A DNA stretch of 64,000 nt. Source: Branchiostoma floridae. Its lineage: Eukaryota > Chordata > Leptocardii > Amphioxiformes > Branchiostomatidae. The notes beneath the pieces were generated by a model. The model was not told where the DNA came from, ran no database searches, and worked only from the letters and a program-made list of their open reading frames with translations. Both the position numbers and the translations under genes were made by a program. Below, piece after piece: positions 47,201 to 58,900 of this stretch; position 1 is the stretch's first letter; each line of letters begins with the position of its first letter. Location: the NCBI RefSeq assembly GCF_000003815.2, contig NC_049986.1, positions 11,113,827-11,177,826 on the forward strand, written 5' to 3'.

Positions 47201-48458
47201 ATAAAGGTATTTCTGATGGACAAAAATGCAGGGGGGGGAAATAACCAAAGAATTTGTTTTGACTTCTGAATCACAAGTTTTGTTCGCTGTTATCTTAGGA
47301 TGTTTACAGAAGAGCGCCCTTGCCCTTCATCTTACATATATCAGCAACATCTAAAATGGTGAAACATCAAAATCTTTTTCCAATCGTCTGCATGACGATA
47401 TCTATATTCCAAGGATGCTAATTGAGAAGAATAATTTCGACATTCCAATCTCTATTTCTAAGTCGAGGATTTTTGAGGTTGCATATTCACGCGTCAAATT
47501 ACATTTTTATGCCCAAAGGTCCTGAGGTGACCTAGATGTAAAAGTGGTGTTTCGTAGCGCACATAGTACAAGATATTTATGTCTCCGGTTTCCGTTTGTT
47601 GACAATGGTTGGGACAAAACCTACAGTGATAGAGTCAGTCGTGTTGTGAAGTTGTGGCTGCGGAAGGGCGGAAGGTTATAGAAGGATGGCCTTTGGACTC
47701 AAAAGGCAGATCGCGACAAATCGCATGTACTGTAGCGCAGACTGCCACGGGATGGGAAGAAGACGTTCATGATCACAAGTAGATTCCAACAGCGCTAGCA
47801 CACCATGTTTTGGCTACCCTTGTAGGTGACTCGCAACAAGTCGGCATGACAACAACCCAGGTCGTTTAGGGGCCCTGTTGAGTTTTACAGTTGTGAGCGT
47901 TTGTGGAGGAAATCTTAACATGATTTACCGTGTCATGAGCGATGGAACTAGAGAGAGGATAAGATAATAAAGGGAAAGAAACACAGCACGTAGATAAGAA
48001 AACAGGGAGATACTAGCGCTGTTAGATTATGAGGTGTTGTGATAGACGCCCGTGTGTTGAAGTGAGTGTGTGACCGTTAATCTTTGCGCTGACGATTATA
48101 AATAAACATCGCCTGTGTAGCTAGCATACAGATTTATTGCTTGAAATGCATGATATACGCTACGTGGAAAGAATAACACGGTAACTTACGTGCCCATGTT
48201 CCCGTACGTGTTGAAGAATTCCATGTGCGTACAGGCTTGTATCCACCCCACGGCCCATCTCCCGGCCCGGCGGATTGGCGGCACCGTTACCTTAGCGGAC
48301 GCCCTGAAGTAAGGCGTGCGGTACTTCAACACAACGTCTGAGTACTCCTCTATGATCGTCGGTGTGGTGTCAATAGAAGCGTGCAGGTCAGTCACTGAAA
48401 CCTTGAATTTACAAGCAGGGCAGCGGTTACACCCAGCACTGCTCTGAACGCACCCCAT
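28224..48458 (-). CDS. FAM78: FAM78 family protein
   Basis: Two coding exons on the minus strand, 48458-48190 and 28755-28224, join in frame (GGGCAC|GTAAGT to TTTCTGCAG|TTCC) and encode 266 residues. That is close to vertebrate FAM78A/B as I recall them. The start MGCVQS matches the vertebrate MGCIQS start and is a classic N-myristoylation context with an adjacent cysteine. Family signatures: HASIDTTPTIIEE, YRTPYFRASA, VGWIQAC, FFNTYGNMGTSSWEIP across the splice junction, ISDSDGVLYPWYG, MNDNFYPSVTW, QGFTTWLAVMN and KPNANDAQMLVWRP near the end. The biochemical role of FAM78 proteins is not established. The ~19.4 kb intron contains only repeats and transposons as far as can be seen. The adjacent divergent PLPP gene mirrors vertebrate gene order. 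A single pre-duplication ortholog of FAM78A and FAM78B is likely. Confidence 0.95.
29740..30770. repeat. ~110 bp minisatellite in the FAM78 intron
   Basis: About nine units contain TTTCATTCCGCCACAT, CTGCGTTATCCAATG, TTATGTGTCGTG, CACTTGTCGTGGCGTG, ATTGTACAGGATCGTGT and GTGTGAAAACATCGCACGCT in order. Unit length varies from about 95 to 125 bp. Open frames here (29991-30881) only follow the repeat. Confidence 0.85.
30780..32256. other. Intronic sequence, nothing recognised
   Basis: Within the FAM78 intron. No exon, RNA gene or clear repeat was identified. Confidence 0.45.
32260..32679. mobile_element. Harbinger-like MITE
   Basis: Terminal inverted repeats start with GGCCACATGGACTTAATTTT and continue with GGATGACATCCGCGCGC at the left. 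The right end is GGATGTCATCCATAAAATGA with AGTCAATGTAGCC. The element is flanked by TAA on both sides (32257-32259 and 32680-32682). TWA target duplications with GG..CC ends are typical of PIF/Harbinger. There is no transposase. It shares its interior with the copies at 34521 and 61964. Confidence 0.82.
32683..34520. other. Intronic sequence between two MITEs
   Basis: No gene is supported. Short frames at 33590-33902 and 34254-34457 show no domain. Confidence 0.4.
34521..34958. mobile_element. Harbinger-like MITE, inverted relative to 32260
   Basis: The right end, GGATGTCATCCATAAAACTA with AGTCAGTGTGGCC, is followed by TAA (34959-34961). The left end, TCCACAACAACTTATTGATG, is degraded but preceded by TAA (34518-34520). 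The interior (CCAGGTTTGGTTTGTCTTAT, GTTCACCTCCAGTAAAGC) is the reverse complement of parts of the copies at 32260 and 61964. Confidence 0.75.
35405..35715 (-). mobile_element. Probable tRNA-derived SINE
   Basis: It is collinear with 60498-60985 (CTCACAC.GGGA.GG.CCC, GTGTGGC, TCCTCAAACA, CTAACCGAAGCTAGGTA, CATTTTTAACC). Its end, read on the minus strand, resembles a tRNA with a B-box-like region near 35660 (CCGGGATTTGTATCC) and GTGGTTAGGATAATTGACTT upstream. Confidence 0.5.
35720..38220. other. Intronic sequence, nothing firmly recognised
   Basis: A frame at 36790-37032 is open on both strands but has no family match and no fitting splice context. Otherwise the stretch is AT-rich intron. Confidence 0.4.
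38222..38276. repeat. (CTGT)n(CTGC)n microsatellite
   Basis: Compound tetranucleotide repeat, about five CTGT and eight CTGC units, open in three frames only because of its periodicity. Confidence 0.95.
38316..38552. mobile_element. Inverted-repeat MITE (GGTGGTATCTCACTGC ends), copy 1
   Basis: Left end GGTGGTATCTCACTGCACCT with GGGGCACCGGTGCGGCA. The right end is the near-exact inverse (TGCCGCACCAGTGCCCC with GCACTGAGATACC). The interior has AATACGTAAAAGTATGACTT. It is ~75-80% identical by eye to 44018-44262. Superfamily not assigned. Confidence 0.8.
38829..39039. mobile_element. Truncated relative of the MITE at 22353
   Basis: It shares AATAGTAGAAATTGAA, ATAGACACATAACAT, CCAGAGGAGTTAGCT and the right terminus (ACTTCCATA.GGACCTCATA, ACGTGTGAACCC). 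The left terminal repeat is missing. Confidence 0.65.
39040..42119. other. Intronic sequence with one transposon-protein remnant
   Basis: Apart from the remnant at 40092-40352 and a (CCCGG)n run at about 42060-42085, nothing is recognised. Confidence 0.4.
40092..40352 (+). pseudogene. Possible retrotransposon ORF remnant
   Basis: The 86-codon frame contains FLVSGIKEAIFISE, then LTETVGAIYRLPATYDPLL. This resembles the stretch (xEAIYIR..PxLNRDxG.Y.LP..YDxLL) that I associate with the C-terminal part of some retroelement proteins in invertebrates. No reverse transcriptase motif is nearby, so only a short decayed piece would remain. The match is from memory and could be coincidental. Confidence 0.35.
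42123..42636. mobile_element. Harbinger-like MITE variant
   Basis: Left end GGCTACAGCAAGTAAATTTT then ATGGATGACATC, preceded by TAA. Right end GATGTCATCCATAAAATT then TACTTGCTGTGGTC, followed by TGA. The terminal ~10 bp differ from the other copies, but both ends of this element differ in a matching way, so it is a subfamily. Confidence 0.75.
44018..44262. mobile_element. Inverted-repeat MITE (GGTATCTCACTGC ends), copy 2
   Basis: Left end CTGGTATCTCACTGCACTT and right end AAGTGCAGTGAGATACCACC, with GGGCACTGGTGCGGCACTGC and CCGCACCGGTGCCCC inside them. Same interior as 38316-38552, including GCGTAATACGTAAAAGTATG. Confidence 0.82.
44263..48189. other. Intronic sequence near FAM78 exon 1, nothing recognised
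   Basis: A short direct repeat (GAGTATGATCTTTAG with CATGACTCTCCTT and similar) lies at 44274-44370. No exon or RNA gene is supported. Confidence 0.4.
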
Positions 48459-49926
48459 CCTCGATGTGCCGAAAGGATCTCGCTGGACCAGCAAGGAGAG
48501 AGGGAGCATCGGGCCACCGGCCTACATAGTCCCGCGGGGAGCACCTCAGGCGTACGGTGGTTTTACCGTCGTCGGAATCGGTGCTATTGAGTCCGTAAAG
48601 ACACGACGATTTGAGGAAGAATGTGCCACCCGTGTCGGCCGTGCGACAGGAAAGTGTCCCTCGATGTCTCGCCAAGCATCGGCACTCGCAGAATGTGCGG
48701 TATACACACATCGCCATGTGTGTAACTCTAGCATTGCTATATTTGGCCAGGAGAAATGCTTGCCATCGCGTTTGGTGCCAGCTGATAGGGACAGTGAGCG
48801 CCTGATGTTTTTCCCCGACGGGAAATGCAGAGCGGATGAACAAGAAGCGCGTTTTGGCCACTGATAAGACCGCTATAGTGATGGCTGCTCTTTGCCAACG
48901 TTGTGGGTAATCATATGTGNNNNNNNNNNNNNNNNNNNNNNNNNNNNNNNNNNNNNNNNNNNNNNNNNNNNNNNNNNNNNNNNNNNNNNNNNNNNNNNNN
49001 NNNNNNNNNNNNNNNNNNNNNNNNNNNNNNNNNNNNNNNNNNNNNNNNNNNNNNNNNNNNNNNNNNNNNNNNNNNNNNNNNNNNNNNNNNNNNNNNNNNN
49101 NNNNNNNNNNNNNNNNNNNNNNNNNNNNNNNNNNNNNNNNNNNNNNNNNNNNNNNNNNNNNNNNNNNNNNNNNNNNNNNNNNNNNNNNNNNNNNNNNNNN
49201 NNNNNNNNNNNNNNNNNNNNNNNNNNNNNNNNNNNNNNNNNNNNNNNNNNNNNNNNNNNNNNNNNNNNNNNNNNNNNNNNNNNNNNNNNNNNNNNNNNNN
49301 NNNNNNNNNNNNNNNNNNNNNNNNNNNNNNNNNNNNNNNNNNNNNNNNNNNNNNNNNNNNNNNNNNNNNNNNNNNNNNNNNNNNNNNNNNNNNNNNNNNN
49401 NNNNNNNNNNNNNNNNNNNNNNNNNNNNNNNNNNNNNNNNNNNNNNNNNNNNNNNNNNNNNNNNNNNNNNNNNNNNNNNNNNNNNNNNNNNNNNNNNNNN
49501 NNNNNNNNNNNNNNNNNNNNNNNNNNNNNNNNNNNNNNNNNNNNNNNNNNNNNNNNNNNNNNNNNNNNNNNNNNNNNNNNNNNNNNNNNNNNNNNNNNNN
49601 NNNNNNNNNNNNNNNNNNNNNNNNNNNNNNNNNNNNNNNNNNNNNNNNNNNNNNNNNNNNNNNNNNNNNNNNNNNNNNNNNNNNNNNNNNNNNNNNNNNN
49701 NNNNNNNNNNNNNNNNNNNNNNNNNNNNNNNNNNNNNNNNNNNNNNNNNNNNNNNNNNNNNNNNNNNGGTTTTATTTCAAAATTAGCCACCTCAGGAGCT
49801 TTTTGGAGGGGGAATTGGACCGGGCAGGAAAGATGGCTTACCCGAGAAGTAAAAATTCGCGAGGGGCTTTTTTGAAGGGGACGAGGCGGACTTTGCGAGT
49901 GGAAGGGGAGCGAACCGAAATTCTGG
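48459..49926. promoter_or_regulatory. Divergent promoter interval between FAM78 and PLPP
   Basis: The two start codons face away from each other 1.47 kb apart, so both promoters and 5' UTRs must lie here or reach further upstream. The sequenced left part (48459-48919) is comparatively GC- and CpG-rich. Bases 49768-49926 are purine-rich and probably 5' UTR of the PLPP gene. No TATA box was picked out. Most of the middle is missing. Confidence 0.55.
48920..49767. other. Assembly gap (848 N)
   Basis: A run of N covering the centre of the divergent promoter interval. The long frames that cross it are artefacts. Confidence 0.99.
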
Positions 49927-52900
49927 ATGAATGAAACTATGGACATGAGTAAGTTATGGAGGAACCCTGACGCAGTGTTCCCCAAGCCTGGCCCTCCACG
50001 TAGGCACAGCTTTGAAGAGGACAAGTCGCAGGGCGAGGGCGGGGATCGGTTCAGACGTCACAGCGGCCGGAGTACCGAGGTGAACGCGGCGGCAGAGGCG
50101 GCGGAGGCCAGGGCTCAGGGTCGCGCCCCTCCTCGGAGGACCAGCCGGTCATCAGAGGATGCAGAGGAGCAGGACAGACAGGCGGTCAGGGGAAGGCCTG
50201 GTCTGGCCAGGCAGTCCAGTCAGACTGGACGGAAGGGCAGTCAGAATGATGCCAGCCTGGGCAAACCCTGGGGTCTGCCCCGTACAGACAGGGGAAAGGT
50301 ATGTCACACACTACGTTACAACTACAAAATAGTACCTTGGTACACATTGCATTGTAGACTGGTGCCACCTATAAACCCCATGAGTCTATGACATTAGCCT
50401 AATTGAATCATGCCTCTAGCAGACCCTTGACTGATCAGGCCCCAACATCTAGGAGAGAAGACCCAGTTATGAATTCCTGGCAGTACGAGATTGTAACACA
50501 GATTGTAACAAAGTCTTCCTTGTAATATGACTTGTCTTGTGTACAAATTGTATGATATTGTTACAGGTAACATTACGTAATGTCTTTAATGTGAGAAAGT
50601 CTGGCCTAACTCAAGTTGCAAACATTGTGACCATTTGAAAGAAGATGAAATTTCAGAAAGAGTCAGTTTTATGATTCTGGATATATAGCTGTCACCATAT
50701 TGTAGCAAAGTGATTCATGTTGCTATCCCAAGATCATATCTGTAAATACGGTCTGTGAAGACTGGATAAATTGCTAACTATTTAATCCCAAGCAGCTTAA
50801 AAGTGGCAGGCAGTGGCATAGCATTCCTATATGTTTGTTATGTAGGTATAGAAAACCAGTAATTAAAGGTAACCATGGGATTAGCTACAGTATTAAGATT
50901 GAAAGAGTTAGGGCCCTAACTGGAAGGTATGGTCTTAGGAGTGTGGAGATATTAGATTTGATCAGAATGATAAAGAAGAGGAGATTGAGAAAACCATCCA
51001 GGGAAGGAACCCAACTGGAGTGTGCACCTGTCATTGAGAAGTAGGCCATAGGTGTCACAAAGATATGTAATTTGAGTGACAAAAGCAGATGTTTTACCAC
51101 AACCACAATGAGAAACAATATTTCAATGAACTGAAAAGAGACTTATTTGGTATTGAAAATATACAAATCAAATGAAAATACTACATGGAAGCTCCAAGAT
51201 ACTATGGCACTTTGGGACTTTAATAACTACCCACAGACCAAATTCATAAAAATTCAGGAAAAGGATCTTGAGTTGTACTTATATAGGTTAAAACACACAT
51301 CATGTTACACAGTTAGAGATAACATCCCTGTCATCACAATTGGGAAATAACAAAGGTAGATCTATAATTCTGTAACAGTATGTGCATCAGAAGATATATA
51401 AGACTATTCCAGATGTTCCAAATGAAGTGTTGTTTCACCCCTTATTTTCCAGCCACAACAGACCATGGGTCCGTCCGATCCCAACGCCACCCTGGGGGAG
51501 ATCATCTGGAGCTCCCTGTTGGCTATCGACCTTACCTTGTCCAAGGTACTGAATGGATATCCATGAGATGTGTTGCCTAACTGTTGAAATATCTCAGTAT
51601 TTTTCACAAACTTGTTAAAGACAGGGTGTGAGGCATCCTCCTAACGCCCGGTCCCCAACGGCACTACCTTATGGGGCCCTGCTGTCCCAGGCCCTACCTA
51701 CGGGTATTATGATTGTCGCCACAAACAAGCTGTCAACCAATCAGAGAACAGGCCTTCCTTGGGCTTGTTGTTGTCGCAAGCTGTCTCGCAAAGGCCGCTG
51801 GGAAGCTATCAGCCAATCATGTTACGTATTACCATGACTTTGTTTGCTCACCATGCCAACGCCCGATCCCCAACGGCTGACTGCCCATAAAAGGGCAAGC
51901 TCATTAATATTCATAAGCAAGGCACCCCTAATAACCGAATACTGTGGCTGATTTGTCAGGGTTGATATCATAGGCTTTGCCGTGATTGTCAACCCTGAGT
52001 GTGAGGGTGGGTGTGAGGCACAAATGTGCATATGTGTATGTAGTCAAGTACTTCTGGCACCAGTTGGCATATAGGGCGGCGCACATCTCTGTTTTAGTAG
52101 CCCTGGGCCACACAACTTTGTTCCATCACTACAGTAAGGGGATAGTCCACCAGTAGGGGTGTGTGCTCAACTTGCATACTCTTTCCCAAATACTGAGTAC
52201 TAAGCAGAGAAAGCAGCATGTAGCATCTTTAAACTCTTTGGTATGAGTCAGCCAGGGATCAAACTCACAACCTACTGGATGCAAGGCGAACACCTACTGA
52301 GCCATTGCACCGGCACTGTACAAGCCAGCCTTTAATGACCTCAAAATGGCCACTACGTAGACAAATTTTCTTAATGCTTGGGCAATAGAATGATAGTCTA
52401 AGGTACCACCAGAGAGTGGCCAATATGACAGATGGTTGTTATGTAGAAATGGTTACATGTAGGTTTCATTGTGTAAGGGGAAACAAAAGATGCTAAACCT
52501 GAAAGGTGTAGAAAAGGTGGAAAGGGGCACTTCATTTCTAAAGTAGCATATAGTAAGTTATGGACAGTGTAAACCCATCTACGATGTATGTTCCAGTGTA
52601 AAGTGCAAGTTCATGTACATGTACAGTAGTATGTGTAAGTGAAGTATACCACTACAAAGTGGAGATAGCGTACTTGATACGTTACAGTGTCATTGAATGT
52701 TTGTTACTGGTACCTCTTCTATAGCCGACTATGTGTAATATTGGAGACTACAATGTTTTCTATTGGACATCTAGAATTGTCTTCATTCATATTTAGGGTA
52801 TCAAAGACCAGTTTCTTCCAGATCACTTCAGTGTCACTGACCGTTTCCAAATCTAAAATCAGTTGCTTGGGTGTTTTTTGGCATATCTTATCATCTGGAT

Positions 52901-55900
52901 GTCTAATCTTCATTGTTGTATAGCCAATTATTTACTACCTGGTATCAAAAGAACTAAGTTCAATTTCTTACTACCATGTACCTCCCTACAGTGTATCAGT
53001 GTTTGTGCGAATCGCTCGGACAGTAACCTGCGCCACATCCTGATGTTCCTGGAGTTCTCGTGCCACGGGCTGCCATGGATCGCTGGCACGCTCTTCATGC
53101 TGTACAAGAGCACCACCATCCTGCAGGTGCAGAAACTGGTCAACCTCTTTGCAGGTAAGGAAGGGTATCTAGTAATAAGTAGGGTACATGTACATGTATA
53201 GACAGCATTCTCACCAGGATTTTTTTACAGCGTAGAGGCATCTTAGTGCAGCAAAAATACATGGAACGTAATACAGGTGTGAGCATGAGAATTTCCCCCT
53301 GAAATATTTTGCCACATTTTGAGGGCTAAATGAAGTGAAATGAAGCCAATATTTACCTTTGTTACAAAAAAGCAGAAAAGTCCCCTTTGCTGGTTAAAAC
53401 ACAATGTAGCGGTCCAAATCACAATGTAGGGGCCCAAATCACAGCATAGCGCATCTTGAGACCCTCTGACCCTCTCAAATAACCTGTTATAAGATTTTCT
53501 ATTTTTATAGTTCACTGAAGAGAATAACACAAGAATAGATAAGAACTGGAGCTACATTCTACTGAAATGCAAATCAAGGACACCAACATGACAGTCATGT
53601 GTATGCTGTGAAAGAAGAAATGACACAGAATTGTCCTGATTACTCGTTTAGAACAAACATCAAATGTTTGGAAACTTGACACTGTAGTCAGTCAAATCTT
53701 AGTTGTTACTCTTCTCAATTGTATAGCATTATTAATCATAAAGAGTTTGCTTATTATACTTTGAAATGGTGCCTTATTTGTTACCATTGTTTATTTGTGG
53801 ATCAGTGCTGATTGTTGGAGTGGAATCATATTTCATAAAATTCCAGCAACTTATGATACACAGTAGGCACATGGATATCACATGTAACAAAGGTATCACA
53901 ATCATGATCAAACTTCTCATACTAAAGAATTACTCCCAATAAAAGCAGGTGGTAGTGATATTTACTGGGAACCTTTCCACCCAATTCTTTAATACTGATA
54001 GCTATCAAGCACCCCTATGGTACAGCATTAACTTTCTGTAACAAGTTATTCACTCATGAATGCCTGTGTATTATTAATCTACAGAGATGATGGCAGATAA
54101 TCTTTATGGCTTTTGTTGCAGTGCATAATGGCCTGAGGCCTAATGTGGAGTACTCGGCATACTGATTTTACTTTGGATACAGACTCTGAGCCTGAAGAGT
54201 TATCGTAGTCCCTTGAGTTGTTTCAATTTTCCACCAAATTAGATAAAGTAAAAGATGTCATGTAGCAAACAACATGTGAAGATGGTGGAAAGATTGTAGT
54301 TATTCAGTACATTGACTCATGCATACAATCTTAACTTGTTTGAAAGCTGCCCTGAAATAAGAAAAAGAAAGACATTAAAGGCATACTACGGGATTTTTGA
54401 ACAAAACAAAAAGTAGCTTTTCCTACTTTTTCTTTACATTGTTAGTTCAATCAACCCTATAGCATTGCATACCAATATTCATTGAGAGATGCTGCGACAT
54501 CAATGCACCACATAAGCATGATGTATAAAAATTGTGATCTTCCAAGAAACAGATGGGCATAGGCTGGTTATGCCTCTGTGTGTTGTTGTTTCTTGCTTAT
54601 CAGCCTGGCTTCCCAGTGGGGGGCCAGTTGACAGTTCCTCTGAGTACAGTAGACTAGCTTTCTGTACAAGGTTTCTTGAAGTTTTGAAGGGAATATGACC
54701 TTAGCTTGTTGATATCCTACGAAATAGACTAATAAGTTCATGATTATATGCTATTTTAGAATGATTAGATATAGGTGTTTCCAAAGAAGGTCTCCATTGT
54801 GTTCTTTATCTGCAGTCTGCCATGCATGTGCTAACTGATTACCCCACCCCGGGGGACCTACCGGTGGCAAGCAAGACCCGGAGGGTCTAACTTGGGGGGA
54901 CACAAGGTTACAGGGTGCCTAGAGCGGAATGTTTGTAGGCTAATCCTTTACGTTGCAAACGTGAAATAATGACACAAAAGTGTCAAAAAGTGACAAAAAG
55001 TAGTAGTAAATCTGATATTTCTTAATTCTAGAATATTTCAAATTTGAGCGCAAAAAACTGCGTAGTATGCCTTTAAATTAGGCCACGCCAATTTAGTCTC
55101 TTTGTAGTTGGTTCTCAGATACTGTAAATGCAGAAACTTTTGCTTTGGTTTAATGTTCGCGGTTTTCGCGGTGGCCGCTTCACCTCGAATTTAAAACCAC
55201 TGCAAACATTTTTCCATGGCAATACAAGACTACAGTGCATGGTGCTACCGCAAAATTAAAACCACCACGAAAAGTCCATTTTCTCGCTGCTGCGAAATTA
55301 AATCTCCGCGAACTTAAATGCATTTACAGTATTTACAGCAGGAGAACAGTGGGGAGGGGGGCATTAAGATTAATGATAATGAAGTTGATTCATTTCTTAG
55401 TGGTATACATTAGGTGTTTTTCTTGTCGTTTTATCTTGTTGGACCTGTCAACAAAAACCAAACCTGAAAAAATCAGTAGACTGGATGTTGGACTGATTCA
55501 AAAATAAACAGATTATATTGGCAGATGTTTTGGCTTACAGGTCCAAGAAAAGAAGTAGCAGCAAAGTAAAAGCGAAGTAGAGGAGAGTTGATAGTCAAAC
55601 TTGGTCTAAAACAGAGGCAGTTAGTGTTGTTTACATGAAGATGGGATTTTAAAACACCAAAAAATGTTGGATACTCACCTAACAGAATCCTCTGTAGCAA
55701 AATGGACTATTGTTTTGAGTATCGCCCATTAACAAGTTTTGCACACATAATTAGGTTTGGGTCTGGTTCTGGACCTGGACCTGGACCTGGACCTGGACCT
55801 GGACCTGAACCTAGACCAGACCTGCACCTGAATTTACTGTACTGGTACTCAGCCCTACCTCCAACTCAAGTTGATCTCTGGCTGTACCTCCCACTAAACT

Positions 55901-58900
55901 ACTAACGGATTAGCCCTATTGACCTTTCAATGTCAATGTTAGAAGCATCCGTAGGAGATGAAAGTTGGCGAGAATCCATCCAAACACTTAGTCTGATATT
56001 CCACATCTGAGTTCTAAGCATTTTATACATGCAGACAATTCAATTGTGTCATTTTCCATTCCTAATAGATGATGTATTATACTGTGAAAATAGAATTCAC
56101 TTTGAAAAATGTTGTTGCTTTCAAGTTCTCTCTATAACCCCTCGTGATAGCTACATAACAAGGAGTTGCTAATCTACATAAAGTTTGCACATTTTGTTGA
56201 ACTACCTGTACTTGACACAATGTTTATGGGCATTTAGTATAATTAAATCATTGCAGCATTTTAGCAAATTGAGCCAAATGAAATGCTTTCTTTCTTCCCA
56301 CCTTTTTTTCTGTACATAATTGTGCCCACTACTGTTGTGTCAAAAAGAGTCTAATCTTTATATGAAACATCATATTCTTATATTTTGCCCAAGTGAAAAT
56401 GAAATGGTGCATGTATGTGCCATATGTTGTCAATTTCACAGAAGTTAGATTTTGAACCTTCCAGTTCCACCCTGGTTTTAAAGGCCTTTCTTTAACTGGA
56501 GATATGAATAGAATTTCCATGTAATTCTGCAAGCATAAATGTCATTCCCAGTCAAAAACTCTTGAAGTATTAATCATAATGTAGCAAATAATTGGTGTTT
56601 GGAATAATTTCAAACAGAAAGATCCCAGATGATACGCCCAAAACAGAAAAAAAGAATTTGTTCTATAAAATTAGTTGAATGGTCTGTATGTAATGATCAC
56701 AAAAATTGGATTTTTATGATCCTTAATTTCATACTTGGAGCATATTACAACATGTAAAAGTATGATTTAAAAGACAACGTCAAAAAAACGCACAAAGCAG
56801 AAAACAAATTTGTTCTATGAAATTAGATAAACGGTCTGTTAAATCTTTGGTTGCTCAGTGGTCGTAGCACGGTCACAGCATCTTGTGGAAAGGTGTTTTA
56901 GTGATTATTGATACATTGTGCTAGGCTGGGAGAAAGGCAAGATATGGATTTCAATTATATGCAGGAGCCAATACTATTACTAGACTACAAATACTATCAA
57001 ATAAGTCAATATATCACTCTTAATGAAGATATATGACCAGCAAAAGATGTGTCATTTATCTACTAAAGGCTTAGTTACTTCCTGGCTGATAAGTTAGATG
57101 TAAATATTTGCATTTTTTGTTACATGCATTTCCTGTGTTATTCATAGTCATACATGTCAGTACAGACAGTGATAAGCCAAATTTGGCCAGACAGCAAATT
57201 AGGCATCATGTCATGTTTTTCTTTCCTGATAATACAACATGATTAATACAAGAAGTTTCAAGGATATATTAATATTTCTGCTTACAAGTGATTGATATAT
57301 AAAAAGATGAAATTAACATGACAGGTTACTTGCATTTTCCAAGTTGATTGTTACAGTTGTAATATGAAGATGGTGAGAGAGAATACAAATTCAACAAATA
57401 TGACAAACATTGAAAGTAAATGCATTTATGGTATGAAAAACTAATAGTAATGCTAGCAAGAAGAATTGTTGAATGTATAGGAGTGCATTGCACTAAGCAC
57501 TGAGACAGCCAAGTACTTCATAAGCCTAATCCAAGTACACCATATTGCTGCCCTTGAAACACTGTCTGCATATATGCATGTGTCATGATCTTGTTGTTAT
57601 TGCTTGAAGGTAAAAGGAAAAGGTTTTCTAATCATGTTTCAGAAAGCGATCATTCTTGAGACAAGGAATTTCAAATTATTTAACCGATTGTGTTGATCCC
57701 ATGCTGTTACTCTGTATACTATTGGTTTACCTTTCTTTAACTTTAACAGACCTGATATTGACATTGACTTAGGAGATGCTACCTCGAACAGGGCTCGAAA
57801 TACTTTTTTCTGCATACCTGCACTTGTGCAGGTAACATTGAAAATTATCTGCACCAGACAAATTTTACCTGCACAACTCTGAATTTTGGAAGTATGGATC
57901 ATACTAAGATTGTTCAGGAACCATTGCTATTTTTTTCTATTATACTTTATAGGTGGTAAAAGCCAATGCAGCTAATAACAATCCACATACACCTACATCA
58001 TAGGACATTTATGTATAAAACCCAGCAATGGACCAGTGCAGGTTAGGTGCAGGTAGACACCAAAAATACCTGCACAGCTCCAATTTTACCTGCACTAACC
58101 TGCATAAACTGGTGGTATTTCGAGCCCCGCTCCAAGGTAGTTCAGCCTTTAGAGTTGTCCATATATTAACCAGCAATAATGGCTAGATGGGAATGGAAAG
58201 AACCACATGTGATATATCAAGTAGCAAAATGGGCTGTTGCAAGGTCGTAATGGCCAGTTTTTCTTAAGAACCTATTTTATGTGGCAGGATAACTATTGCC
58301 ATCAGTGTGACCTGTCTGACTGTGTGTTTGGGTCTCTGCAGTTTGGTTCTCAAAATGTCTGGCACACTGTACACTGTCTACCTTATGTCTACTGAGGTAG
58401 CCTTTGGGCACTATAGCTGCATGTTGTTATAGTGTTAAACAGCATGGAAAGGGTAACATAACATGTACGACTAAATATTGTGTATGGCATAATCATATTA
58501 TGGTTCTAGTTGAGACTCTCACCAATCATAATAATTTACTTTCTTATCAGTCATGATATTATGTTAGTGATGAATATTGTGTCACTAATCAGTGATGAAT
58601 ATTGTGTCCCTACAATATTAATATACATGATCATGCTATAGTCAAATTCAATATAAAATACCTCCTTAATTGCATGTACAGGCTGCACAGTGTATGTATG
58701 TTTTTTTGTTACATTCTGATCCAATAAATGATATAAAATTTTGTCACCCATACAGCTCTGATTCTCGACCTTTTCATCGTTGGAACCATGAAAGCGATGG
58801 TGAGACGTAAGCGGCCACCGTACAACGAGGGCGACATGTTTGCGACCGTCTCAGTCGACAAGTTTTCCTTCCCGTCCGGCCACGCCACGCGATCAGCAAT

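Noticed and set aside
48466-48864. 132-codon plus-strand frame
   Set aside because: It lies in the GC-rich FAM78 upstream region and overlaps other equally long frames, with no homology recognised.
48873-50024. Frames of 289-383 codons
   Set aside because: Created by 848 unread bases.
52250-52318. Functional tRNA gene on the minus strand
   Set aside because: The A box is good, but the B box and acceptor and T stems are degraded. A SINE fragment explains it better.
55702-55905. Gly-Pro repeat protein
   Set aside because: Arises only from the GGACCT hexamer run inside a PLPP intron.
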